From: Thermohalobaculum sp963700775
Lineage (GTDB): Bacteria > Pseudomonadota > Alphaproteobacteria > Rhodobacterales > Rhodobacteraceae
NCBI GenBank assembly: GCA_963700775.1
Contig: CAVOYU010000001.1
Coordinates: 496,001 to 560,000, forward strand
Length of the DNA stretch: 64,000 bases
Direction: 5' to 3'
Of this stretch, positions 35,632-44,162 are shown one piece after another. Every line of letters starts with the position of its first letter. Position 1 is the first letter of the stretch. The translations under genes and the position numbers were made by a program. Below the pieces are notes generated by a model, which did not search any database, was not told the origin of the DNA, and saw only the letters and a program-made list of their open reading frames with translations.

Positions 35632-37358
35632 CTAAGTGTCGACTACATCGTCGTCGGCGTCGTCATGCCCATTCGGCGACCCCGATCCGGACGGGCCAAG
35701 CATTCGCGTCAGATAGGTCACCACCCCGGTCAGCCAGCCAAACTCGCTGGGTAAACCCGTAGCAAGAGCAATCAAGTAGGCCTGCGCGCCGGAAAGCGCC
35801 GCGGCCGTGGAACATTCCACATGCTTCTCGGCCCCCTTTCGAACCCCGGATTTCACGACGGTGATCGCATCTCCGGCAAGCGCACCAAGCGCCGAGCGGA
35901 TCGCACGAAGATAGGATCGGCGCGCGACCGGCGTGGCGATCGGACTGGGCTCATCGGGCGTCGGCTCCGGCATCGCGGGTTCGGCCAACTCATCCAGACC
36001 GTCCTTCGCATCGGCGCCGACCGTGGTTGGCGCGGCGTCGGCAATGTGTTCGATGGCTGCCGCACCGTCCATGACGGCCCGCTGCTCGGCGGCGGCGGTT
36101 CCGAAACCGTCACCGAATTCCGCGGCATATTCGGACCACTCTGGAAACTGTGCCAGGAACAACGCCAGCTGTGCATTGAGCGCGACAAGCTCGGCGGCGT
36201 CCTCGGGCATCAAGACCTCGTCCGCCCGCTCGGCGAAGCCCTGAAGGCGCGCAGCGTGTGCCCCGAGGAGGATCACTTGAAGAGCCTCGAAGCTGCCTCC
36301 CATAGCTTCGGCGCACCGCTCGATCACCCTCTTCAGACGCGGATGCTGGCTGCCACCGGCCGACGCGCCGAAATCGTCGAGCATCTGCCGGAGCGCCTGC
36401 CAGCCCTGTTCAGCGATTTTCCGCCGGCCCTCGGGAGGATGCGGCGCGTCGTGCGGCGCGCGGTGGAGGACGCCATCACGGAATTCGAACTGGATCGGCG
36501 GCCGCCGATCCGGAAGCCGGGTGGGCTCGGCAGCTGGTGCGCCCCGATCAGCCGCGCGATCTCGGCGTTCACCGCCTTCGGGCCCTGGTCCCAGAGCTTC
36601 GGGTCGATCAGGACGCGCGCTTCTTCGAGTGCGATGTCGGGCTTCCGGCCCTGCAGCCGCGCGCCGTACCAGGTGGTCCAGACCTGCCAGTCCTCGTCCG
36701 CGGAAAGCAGATGGCCGACAACTCCGCCCAGGTCGATCTGGCCCACGGCGGCGCTTGCGGGCCACAATGACGCGTCGCCAGCCTTTCGGCCCGCTCTCCG
36801 GTCGCAATCTCCGTGGCGTCCGCGTCCACGCTTCCCAAATTCGGCGGCGGCGGCGTCGGCGGCGGCGGCGCGGGCGGCGGCGTAGGCGGCGGCGGCGTAG
36901 GCGGCGGCGTCGGCGGCGCGGGCGGCGGCGTCGGCGGCGCGGGCGGCGGCGTCGGCAGCGCGGCGAGCGGCGGCGGCGGCGGCGCGGCGCGCGTCGGCGG
37001 CCCAGGCGTCGTGCGCGGCGGCGGTTCCGGCAGCGGTAGGGCGGCGTCCGCGACGGCGCGGGCGGCGGGGCGTCCTTGTCGGCGGCGGCAGGGCGGTGGC
37101 GGCGCGGCGGCGGCCTAGTACGACCTCTGCGCGCCGGCTTGGTCCAACAGCGGCAAGACCCAGGGCACAGCCATCGCACGAAATACCGGCAACACGATGT
37201 CCGCCCGGCGTGTCCTCTTGACGTCTCCATCGGCGGCAGCGCAGCCCGATCAGCGGCAGCACCCGCAGCGCGGCGCGGGCGGCGATCACCACCGCGTCCT
37301 CGCGCGGGCGGTCCCTGAGCCAGGCAATCAACTCGTCGCGGTTCGTGATCTCAACCAA
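35632..37358 (-). pseudogene. Alanine-rich heptad-repeat protein of unknown function, broken in several frames
   Basis: No known family can be named. A TTG start at 37358 gives VEITNRDELIAWLRDRPRED, then AARAALRVLPLI. The sense then moves to another frame (DGDVKRTRRADIVLPVFRAM), through an Ala-rich zone with heptads AADAAAR/AADAAAY (37000-36840), to SVDADATEIATGERAERLAT, EDEDWQVWTTWYGARLQGRK-like DWQVWTTWYGARLQG and LWDQGPKAVNAEIARLI. The C-terminal ~290 residues are intact in one frame to TAG 35632: an amphipathic helical part (EQGWQALRQMLDDFG, LVALNAQLALFLAQFPEWSE), an acidic linker and a hydrophobic stretch near the end (AQAYLIALATGLPSEFGWLT). At least five frame changes are needed. Direct repeats flank it. 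Confidence 0.5.
36901..36963 (-). repeat. 21-bp tandem repeat coding Ala-rich heptads
   Basis: Three consecutive 21-base units, nearly identical (the third has one change), within a wider GCN-triplet zone at 36838-37100. On the minus strand each unit encodes AADAAAR or AADAAAY, seven residues. Such arrays change copy number by slippage. Confidence 0.8.
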
Positions 37359-37847
37359 AGGGCGCGTTTCCCAAGTGCATGACCGCGGATCAATCGGCGC
37401 ATTAGGCGGCAGGTGGTCGCACCGGGTCAAGGGGATGCCGTTCCCCGCCATCCCCGCGCAGGCGGGCATCCCGCCGGGGGTGCGCGGAGGTCCCCGCTTG
37501 CGCGGGGATGACGGTGGGGGCTCCAATGCCCCGGGCGTGCCCCGGAGCCTCGGTGGGCGGCGGGGCACTGAAGGAGGTCCCGGGTCAAGACCGGGACATC
37601 GGGTCGAGGGTTGGCCAGGGCCGGAGCCAGTCGTGGGTCGCGGAAAGCTGTGCGCGGCTCAAGGAGGTCGCGGGTCCCTCGAGGAGGTCCCGGGACATGC
37701 GCGCGAGGACATGCGCGCGAGGGGTGGCGGGCCCGGCGTCGGAAACCGACGCGCCGCATGTCGCCACCGGGCTTGAGCCGGGGCGGCGGATCGCGTTTGA
37801 TCCCCGCGGGTCCCGCCGGAGCGCGGGCGAAGAGAGGGAGCCCGCGG
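37359..37847. other. Repeat-filled gap upstream of the GMC oxidoreductase
   Basis: About 490 bases with no credible gene. It holds the second mosaic repeat (37440-37605) and then further partial copies of its GGAGGTCCCGGG-type block near 37660-37700. Open frames across it on both strands are translations of the repeats. The last 30 bases provide GAGAGGGAG for the GTG start at 37848. Confidence 0.6.
37440..37605 (+). repeat. Mosaic palindromic repeat, direct copy 2
   Basis: It shares the three-block layout and most of its sequence with 35447-35604, in the same orientation, about 2.0 kb apart. Differences are scattered substitutions and a few small indels, so the copies are not recent perfect duplicates. 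Together they bracket the alanine-rich gene. Confidence 0.85.
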
Positions 37848-39476
37848 GTGGAATTCGATTACGTCATCGTCGGCGCGGGCTCGGCCGGGTGCGTGCTGGC
37901 GGACCGGCTCAGTGAATCGGGCAAGCATTCAGTGCTGGTGCTGGAGGCCGGGGGCAGCGACCTGCGGTTCTGGATCCAGACCCCGATCGGCTACGGCAAG
38001 GTGTTCTACGACGACACCGTCAACTGGAAATACGTGACCGAGCCGGTCCCGGCTCTGGGCGGCCAACCCTCCTACTGGCCGCGCGGCAAGGTGCTGGGCG
38101 GCTCGTCCTCGATCAACGCCATGGTCTGGGCCCGTGGCCACCGCTCGGACTATGACGACTGGGTCGCCATGGGCGCCACGGGCTGGGGCTGGGACCAGGT
38201 GCTGCCGGCCTTCCGCGGGCTCGAGGACTGGGCCGGGGGCGCCGACGCGTACCGCGGCACCGGCGGGCGGGTGCCGCTCTACGACCAGAGCCGCGAGATC
38301 CACCCGGTCTGCGCCCATTACCTCGAGGCCGCCCGCCAGCTCGGCCTCGGCATCGCCGCCGACTACAACGGCGCCGAGATGGAGGGGGCGGCGGTCTACC
38401 AGATCAACACCAGGGGGGGGCTGCGCGCCTCGATGGCGCGGTGTTACCTCCGCCCCGCCATGAAACGCCCGAACGTGCAGGTGCTGACCCACGCCCGGGC
38501 GACGCGGGTGATCCTGGCCGCGGGCCGCGCCACGGGGGTGGAGTTCCTGCGGGGAGGCAGGCTGGAGACGGCGCGGGCGCGCGGGTCGGTGATCCTGTCG
38601 GGCGGCGCGGTGAACTCGCCGCAGCTTCTGCAGCTTTCGGGGATCGGGCCCGGCGAGGTGCTGGGGCCGCTCGGCGTCCCGGTGGCCCGCGAGGCGCCGG
38701 CGGTGGGGCGGCATCTGCAGGACCATCTGGGGCTCGACATCCTCTACCGCGCCAACGTGCCGACCCTGAACCAGGTGCTGACCCCCTGGTGGGGCAAGCT
38801 GAAGGTGGGGCTTCAGTTCGTGCTGCTGCGCAAGGGGCCGATGTCGATCAGCGTCAACCACGCGGGCGGCTTCGCCCGCACCCGGCCCGATCTGAAGCGC
38901 CCGGACGTCCAGCTCTACTTCCAGCCGATGAGCTATACCCGCGCACCGGTCGGCACCCGGCCGCTGATGCACCCGGACCCGTTTCCGGGATTCCTGCTGG
39001 GCTTCAACGCCTGCCGTCCGACCAGCCGGGGCGAGATCGTGATCCGCTCCGCCGACCCGCTGGAGGCGCCGGCGATCCGGCCGAACTACCTCGCCACGGA
39101 GGAGGACCGGCAGGCGATGGTCGATGGCATGCGCTACATCCGCAAGCTGGCCGAGACCCCTGCCCTGAGCGCGGTCATCGCCGAGGAGATCAAGCCCGGC
39201 GACGGCTCGCATGACGCGGACGCGATCCTGGCCCACGCGAAGGGCAACGCCTGGACCGTGTTCCATCCCTCCTGCACCTGCCGCATGGGCAGCGACCCGG
39301 CGACCTCGGCGGTCGATCCGCGGCTGCGGGTCCACGGGGTGGAAGGGTTGCGCGTGGTCGACGCCTCGGTCTTCCCCTGCGTGACGTCCGGCAATACCAA
39401 TGCACCGACCGTCATGGTGGCCGAGCGGGCCGCCCGGTTCATCCTGGAAGACGCCAAGGGGGGATCCGCCCGATGA
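37848..39476 (+). CDS. GMC family oxidoreductase, choline/alcohol dehydrogenase-like
   Basis: A 542-residue GMC flavoprotein. FAD loop: YVIVGAGSAGCVLADRL (5-21). GMC signature: YWPRGKVLGGSSSINAMVWA and the second signature SGGAVNSPQLLQLSGIGP. Active-site His in WTVFHPSCTCRMG and Asn in VTSGNTNAPTVM. It lacks a signal peptide and resembles cytoplasmic BetA/AlkJ-type enzymes. GTG 37848 is preceded by GAGGGAG. The stop overlaps the enolase-superfamily gene as ATGA, so the two likely act on the same sugar, polyol or alcohol substrate. Confidence 0.9.
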   Translation: MEFDYVIVGAGSAGCVLADRLSESGKHSVLVLEAGGSDLRFWIQTPIGYGKVFYDDTVNWKYVTEPVPALGGQPSYWPRGKVLGGSSSINAMVWARGHRSDYDDWVAMGATGWGWDQVLPAFRGLEDWAGGADAYRGTGGRVPLYDQSREIHPVCAHYLEAARQLGLGIAADYNGAEMEGAAVYQINTRGGLRASMARCYLRPAMKRPNVQVLTHARATRVILAAGRATGVEFLRGGRLETARARGSVILSGGAVNSPQLLQLSGIGPGEVLGPLGVPVAREAPAVGRHLQDHLGLDILYRANVPTLNQVLTPWWGKLKVGLQFVLLRKGPMSISVNHAGGFARTRPDLKRPDVQLYFQPMSYTRAPVGTRPLMHPDPFPGFLLGFNACRPTSRGEIVIRSADPLEAPAIRPNYLATEEDRQAMVDGMRYIRKLAETPALSAVIAEEIKPGDGSHDADAILAHAKGNAWTVFHPSCTCRMGSDPATSAVDPRLRVHGVEGLRVVDASVFPCVTSGNTNAPTVMVAERAARFILEDAKGGSAR

Positions 39477-40576
39477 AGATCCGCAAGATCGAAAGCTTCG
39501 CCAACGAACATGTCGGCTTTGTCCGGGTGACCGACGAGGAGGGCCGCCAGGGATGGGGCCAGGTCTCGACCTATCACTCCGACATCACCGCGCAGGTGCT
39601 GCACCGGCAGGTCGCGCCCTGGGTGCTGGGGCAGGATACCACCGACCTCGACGACCTGCTGGATCTCGTGACCGAGCGCGAGCACAAGTTCCCGGGCTCG
39701 TATCTGCGCCGGGCCATGGGCGGGTTCGATACCGCCGTCTGGGACCTGCGCGGCAAGATCGCGGGCAAGCCGGTGGTGGAGCTGCTGGGCGGGACGCCGG
39801 GGAAGCTCCGGGCCTATGCCTCGTCGATGAAGCGGGACATCACGCCGAAGGACGAGGCGGCGCGGCTGAAGAAGCTGCGCGACGAGCAGGGTTTCGACGC
39901 CTTCAAGGTGCGCGCGGGCGCCGAGGTCGGGCGCGGCCGGGACGAATGGCCGGGCCGGACCGAGGAGATCATCCCCACCATGCGCCGCGAGCTGGGGCCC
40001 GATGTCGAGCTGCTGATCGACGCCAACAGCTGCTACGCGCCGAAGCGCGCCATCGAGGTCGGGCGGATGCTGGAGGCCGAGGGCTACTGCCATTATGAGG
40101 AGCCCTGCCCCTACTGGGAGCTGGAGCAGACCAAGCAGGTGGCGGACGCGCTCGACATCGACGTGACCGGGGGCGAGCAGGATTGCGACCTGGGCGTCTG
40201 GAAGCGGATGATCGACATGCGGGCGGTCGATATCGTGCAGCCGGACATCCTCTATCTGGGCGGCATCTGCCGGACGCTGAGGGTCTGCCGCATGGCCGCG
40301 GCGGCGGGGCTGCCGGTGACGCCGCACTGCGCCAACTGGGGGATGGTGACGCTGTTCACCATGCACCTGCTGAAGGCGATCCCGGGGGCGGGCAAGTACC
40401 TGGAGTTCTCGATCGAGGGACCGGACTACTACCCCTGGCAGGAGGGGCTGTATGTCGCCTCGCCCTACGCGATCGAGGACGGACACGCCATCATCACCGA
40501 CGCGCCGGGCTGGGGGGTGGAGGTGCATCCCGAGTGGCTGGCCAGGTCGCAGTACCGGGTCAGCGAGCGGCGCTGA
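39473..40576 (+). CDS. Mandelate racemase/muconate lactonizing enzyme family protein
   Basis: A 367-residue enolase-superfamily protein. Metal ligands D183 (LLIDANSCYA), E209 (CHYEEPCP) and E235 (TGGEQDCD); the base pair K145-x-R147 (FKVRAG) and His285 (VTPHCANWG). The pattern suggests acid-sugar dehydratase or epimerase activity in the mandelate-racemase subgroup. It begins MKIRKIESFANEHVGFVRVT and is translationally coupled to the GMC gene, so a two-step oxidation and dehydration of a sugar acid is plausible. Confidence 0.88.
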   Translation: MKIRKIESFANEHVGFVRVTDEEGRQGWGQVSTYHSDITAQVLHRQVAPWVLGQDTTDLDDLLDLVTEREHKFPGSYLRRAMGGFDTAVWDLRGKIAGKPVVELLGGTPGKLRAYASSMKRDITPKDEAARLKKLRDEQGFDAFKVRAGAEVGRGRDEWPGRTEEIIPTMRRELGPDVELLIDANSCYAPKRAIEVGRMLEAEGYCHYEEPCPYWELEQTKQVADALDIDVTGGEQDCDLGVWKRMIDMRAVDIVQPDILYLGGICRTLRVCRMAAAAGLPVTPHCANWGMVTLFTMHLLKAIPGAGKYLEFSIEGPDYYPWQEGLYVASPYAIEDGHAIITDAPGWGVEVHPEWLARSQYRVSERR

Positions 40577-40582
40577 GGCGCG

Positions 40583-41173
40583 GTGCCGGCGTCGCCGGAT
40601 ATCCGGACCGCGGTCCCCGGCGAGGAGGAAGCGCTCGCAGCCACCGTCGCACTGGCGTTCGACGAAGACCCGGTCATGCGCTTCATCTGGCCGGACCCGG
40701 CGGCGCGCCGGGAGAACTTCCGGGCGATGGCCCTGCCCTATGCCGGACTCGCGGTCGCCTGCGGCACCGCCCAGGTGATCGGCGATTTCGCCGCCGTGGC
40801 GCTGTGGCTGCCACCCGGCCGGGACATCGACGGCGCGGCCGCGACGGCCCTGCTGCAACGGACCCTATCGCCGGCGCTGCTGCCGGCCTACCTGGCGCAG
40901 GGCGCGCGGGTCGGCGCGCTGCATCCGGCCGGTCCGCACTGGTACCTGCCGCTGATCGGCGCCGATCCCGCCCGGTTCGGCATGGGCTTTGGCGGCGCCC
41001 TGCTGGCGCATGGGCTGGCGATGCCGGACCGCGCCGGGTTGCCTGTGTTCCTAGAATCCACCAACCCCGCCAATCTCGGCCTCTACCGGCGCCACGGCTT
41101 CCGGCTGGTGGAGGAAGTGCCGGGCGGCGGCGGGCCGCCGAAATTCGCCCTGCTTCGTGACGTGGCCGGCTGA
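40583..41173 (+). CDS. GNAT family N-acetyltransferase
   Basis: A 196-residue GNAT protein: DIRTAVPGEEEALAATVALA, AVALWLPPGRD, HWYLPLIGADPARFGMGFGG (the acetyl-CoA loop region, altered from QxxGxG) and FLESTNPANLGLYRRHGF with the terminal strand. The type with W-P-P-G and LESTNPAN is common near catabolic genes. GTG 40583, six bases after the previous stop; no clear Shine-Dalgarno. Substrate unknown. Confidence 0.8.
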   Translation: MPASPDIRTAVPGEEEALAATVALAFDEDPVMRFIWPDPAARRENFRAMALPYAGLAVACGTAQVIGDFAAVALWLPPGRDIDGAAATALLQRTLSPALLPAYLAQGARVGALHPAGPHWYLPLIGADPARFGMGFGGALLAHGLAMPDRAGLPVFLESTNPANLGLYRRHGFRLVEEVPGGGGPPKFALLRDVAG

Positions 41174-41180
41174 GCCGGCA

Positions 41181-42233
41181 TCAAGGTCCGTTCCCGGCAC
41201 CAACCGCCTCGGCGACATTGGTGCAGCCGTCGCGGGCCAGCAGCCGGTCGAGGCCGCGGGCGATCCGGCCCGGCAGGCCGACGCCGCCATAGACCATCGC
41301 CGTGTAGAGCTGTACCGCGCTGGCGCCTGCGCGGATCTTGGCATAGGCCTGCTCGGCGCTCGCCACGCCGCCGACGCCGATCAGCGGCACCCGGCCTTCG
41401 GTCAGGTGGGCCAGAAGCCGCAGCACCTCGGTCGAGCGCGCGAAGAGCGGCTGGCCGGAGAGCCCGCCGGCCTCGCCCCGGTGCCGGCTCCGCAGCCCCT
41501 CGCGCGAAAGGGTTGTGTTGGTGGCGATCACCCCGTCGAGCCGGTGCTGGAGGGCGAGTTCCGCGATGGTGGCGATCTCGAGCTCGGTCAGGTCCGGGGC
41601 GATCTTCAGGAAGACGGGCTTGCCGCCGCCGAGCGCGGCCTTCGCCTCGGTCACCCGGGAGAGGAGCGCATCGAGCGCCTCGCGCCCCTGGAGGTCGCGC
41701 AGCTTCTCGGTGTTGGGCGAGGAGACGTTGACGGTGAAGAAATCCGCGTGCGGCCAGAGGTGCCGGAGCACCGTCACGAAGTCCTGCGCCCGGTCGGCGC
41801 TGTCCTTGTTGGCGCCGAGATTGACGCCGACGACGCCCGCCCCCCGCGCCGCAGCCAGGCGCGGCGCGACCGCCTCCATGCCCTCGTTGTTGAAACCGAA
41901 GCGGTTGATCGCCGCGCGGTCGTCGGCCAGCCGGAACAGCCGTGGGCGCGGGTTGCCGGGCTGCGGGCGCGGGGTGACCGCGCCGATCTCCAGGAACCCC
42001 GGCCCGGCGGCAAGCGCCGCCCGTACCGCCTCGGCGTTCTTGTCGAAGCCGGCGGCGATCCCGACCGGGTTCGGCAGGGCGAGCCCTGCGACAGTGATGG
42101 CGAGCCGGGGCGAGGTGACCGGCCCGCCCCGCGGCCCCAGCCCCGCATTCAACGCCCTCAGCGCCAGCCGGTGTGCCGTCTCCGGATCCAGGCAGCGCAG
42201 CAGAGCCAGCCCGGCCCGCTCGACGGCGCTCAC
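41181..42233 (-). CDS. pyrD: Dihydroorotate dehydrogenase (quinone), class 2
   Basis: A 350-residue class 2 enzyme: an N-terminal membrane-associating helix (RAGLALLRCLDPETAHRLAL), FMN-barrel motifs NPVGIAAGFDKNAEAV, INRFGFNNEG, NVSSPNTEKLRDLQ (the Ser base) and PLIGVGGVASAEQAYAKI. It oxidises dihydroorotate to orotate with ubiquinone in pyrimidine synthesis. GTG 42233 overlaps the DUF952 stop (GTGA), the usual pair in this group. Confidence 0.93.
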   Translation of the reverse strand: MSAVERAGLALLRCLDPETAHRLALRALNAGLGPRGGPVTSPRLAITVAGLALPNPVGIAAGFDKNAEAVRAALAAGPGFLEIGAVTPRPQPGNPRPRLFRLADDRAAINRFGFNNEGMEAVAPRLAAARGAGVVGVNLGANKDSADRAQDFVTVLRHLWPHADFFTVNVSSPNTEKLRDLQGREALDALLSRVTEAKAALGGGKPVFLKIAPDLTELEIATIAELALQHRLDGVIATNTTLSREGLRSRHRGEAGGLSGQPLFARSTEVLRLLAHLTEGRVPLIGVGGVASAEQAYAKIRAGASAVQLYTAMVYGGVGLPGRIARGLDRLLARDGCTNVAEAVGAGNGP

Positions 42234-42574
42234 GCGGAGACCTCCGGCGGGATACTGTGGACCCCATCCGGCCCGACCGGCAGGGGGCAGGCCCATGAGA
42301 TGTCGTCGAGGCCGAGGGTCGCATAGAGATGCGGGAACAACTCGCCGCCGCGGGCGGGCTCCCACTTCAGCGCGTCCCCGAACCGCGCCGGGTCCACCGC
42401 CGCCAGAACCAGGTCGCCCTGCCAGGCAAAGTGCTTCGCGGCAGTGGCGGCGAGCTGGCCGGCGGTAGAGAAGTGGATGAATCCGTCCGCCAGATCGACC
42501 GGCGCGCCGGCGGTCGATCCGTCGATGTTCAGCGCGGACCATTGCCCGGCGGTCAGGATCTTGAAGATGAGCAT
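42230..42574 (-). CDS. DUF952 domain protein
   Basis: A 114-residue DUF952 protein: ADGFIHFSTAGQLAATAAKH, LKWEPARGGELFPHLYA and the terminal GPDGVHSIPP. It has no signal peptide. Function unknown, though the fold is distantly ADP-ribosyltransferase-like. It sits upstream of and overlaps pyrD by four bases. ATG 42574 has no strong Shine-Dalgarno. Confidence 0.85.
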   Translation of the reverse strand: MLIFKILTAGQWSALNIDGSTAGAPVDLADGFIHFSTAGQLAATAAKHFAWQGDLVLAAVDPARFGDALKWEPARGGELFPHLYATLGLDDISWACPLPVGPDGVHSIPPEVSA

Positions 42575-42757
42575 GGCTGGAAGCTGTGGCGCAACGCCGC
42601 AAGGAGGTCAAGCGCCCCGCCAGCCACCCCGCGCAGGGCCGTCCTCTTCCCCTTTCCGGGCGAAGGTTCAGCGAGGGGCGGCATTGCCGCCCGGCCCTCC
42701 GCTGCGCTCCGGACGTATGGCGGGGAAACGGCCCACCGGACCGTTTCCGGATCCGCC

Positions 42758-43699
42758 TCACCCCTGCGGCGTCATCACCCGGCGGGCCTTGCCGCGCTCG
42801 AGCCCGAGCTGGCGCTCGCGGAAGATGATGATCAGCCCGGCAATCACCACCAGGGTCGCACCGGCCAGCATCGGTGCCGTCGGCGCCTCGGCGAAGACGA
42901 ACCAGCCGACACCCAGGGCCAGCAGCATCGAGGTGTACTCGAAGGGCGCGATCACCGCAGTGTCGGCGTGGCGGTAGCTCGAGGTCAGCAGGATCTGGCC
43001 GAGCCCGCCCAGCAGCCCGGCCGCGACCAGGAACCCCGCCTCGGCCGGCGAGGGCACCGCCCAGCCGAGCGGCAGGGTGGCGAGGCCGATCACCGAGCAG
43101 GTGGTCGAGAAGTAGAACACGATCGCCGTCGTCGTCTCGGTCTGCACCAGCTTGCGCACGAAGCAGGCGGCCAGCGCCGAGAACACGGTCGAGAGCAGTA
43201 CCGCCATGGCGCCCACCGTCTCGGACTGGGTCGCGCCCTCGAGCGAGATCACGCTGAGTCGCGGATAGAGCACGATGAGCACTCCGATCAGCCCCAGCGC
43301 CACCGCTGCCAGCCGGTAGGCCCGCACGGTCTCGCCCAGGAACATGGCGGCGAAGATGGTGACCAGCAGCGGCGTGCCATAGCCGATGGCGGTGACCTCG
43401 GGCAGCGGCAGCAGCCCGAGCGCTGTGAAGCCCAGCATCATCGAGGTGCAGCCCACCAGCCCGCGCCAGACATGGCCGAGCGAGTTGACCGTGCGGAGCC
43501 CGGTCCGGACCTGGCCGCGCCAGGCCAGCCAGGTGAGGATCACCGGAATGGCGAAGAACGAGCGGAAGAACACCACCTGCCCGGTCGGGATCTCGAGCGC
43601 GACCATCTTGATGCAGGTCGACATCGCCATGAACACCCCGACCGACAGCACCTTGAGCGCGATGCCGCGGCTCGGGTTGCTCTCGGGCGCGTCAGGCAT
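42758..43699 (-). CDS. EamA/DMT family transporter
   Basis: A 313-residue protein with ten predicted helices in two EamA repeats. Visible helices include IALKVLSVGVFMAMSTCIKM, VVFFRSFFAIPVILTWLAW, VLLSTVFSALAACFVRKL and ASLILLALGVGWFVF-like LALGVGWFVFAEAPT. It probably exports amino acids, metabolites or drugs. The start overlaps the GFA-family gene's stop by eight bases. Confidence 0.88.
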   Translation of the reverse strand: MPDAPESNPSRGIALKVLSVGVFMAMSTCIKMVALEIPTGQVVFFRSFFAIPVILTWLAWRGQVRTGLRTVNSLGHVWRGLVGCTSMMLGFTALGLLPLPEVTAIGYGTPLLVTIFAAMFLGETVRAYRLAAVALGLIGVLIVLYPRLSVISLEGATQSETVGAMAVLLSTVFSALAACFVRKLVQTETTTAIVFYFSTTCSVIGLATLPLGWAVPSPAEAGFLVAAGLLGGLGQILLTSSYRHADTAVIAPFEYTSMLLALGVGWFVFAEAPTAPMLAGATLVVIAGLIIIFRERQLGLERGKARRVMTPQG

Positions 43700-44150
43700 C
43701 GGGACCGGGGCGGCCCGCTCCCTCGACGACAGTCGCGGGCGTCCAGCGCGCGAGGCGCCGCGCCAGGCGCGCCTCGATGGTTTCGTCCTCGTAGTCAGCC
43801 AGCGGCGGCGCCGGATCGAGGGTATCCCGCGCCTCCAGGGTGTTGACGTTCAGCGTCGCCACCGTCCGTCCGTCATGCGAAAGCGCCGCCGCCACATAGA
43901 CGCCGCAGCGTCCGCAGAGCAGGAAATCCGCCGTCCGGCGCCCGAACAGGTAGCGCGCGAGCACCCCCGGCTCGGCCCGGATGTCGAGCGTCCCGCCGGG
44001 GTCGGCGACCGTCCGCGCCCCGTGACGCCGGCAGAACGAACAGCCGCAGCGGCGGAGGGGCAGCTCCGCCAGCGGGCGGGTGGCGCGGAAGCGCAGGCGG
44101 ATCGCGCCGCAATGGCAACTGCCCTCATGCGCGGGACCGGCCGCTCCCAC
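43692..44150 (-). CDS. GFA family zinc protein
   Basis: A 152-residue Mss4-like protein: GSCHCGAIRLRF (CxC), GCSFCRRHGARTV and LLCGRCGVYVAA (CxxC) bind zinc. It differs clearly from the GFA protein at 35042 (a second, more divergent copy of the family). It forms a unit with the binding protein upstream (12-base gap) and the EamA exporter downstream (8-base overlap). Substrate unknown. Confidence 0.82.
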   Translation of the reverse strand: MGAAGPAHEGSCHCGAIRLRFRATRPLAELPLRRCGCSFCRRHGARTVADPGGTLDIRAEPGVLARYLFGRRTADFLLCGRCGVYVAAALSHDGRTVATLNVNTLEARDTLDPAPPLADYEDETIEARLARRLARWTPATVVEGAGRPGPDA

Positions 44151-44162
44151 CCTCCGGCGCTC

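Noticed and set aside
36813..37118. Plus-strand Gly-rich frame over the tandem repeats
   Set aside because: It is the antisense reading of the Ala heptad array; no ribosome site and no sequence besides Gly/Val/Ala. The minus-strand reading has conserved flanks.
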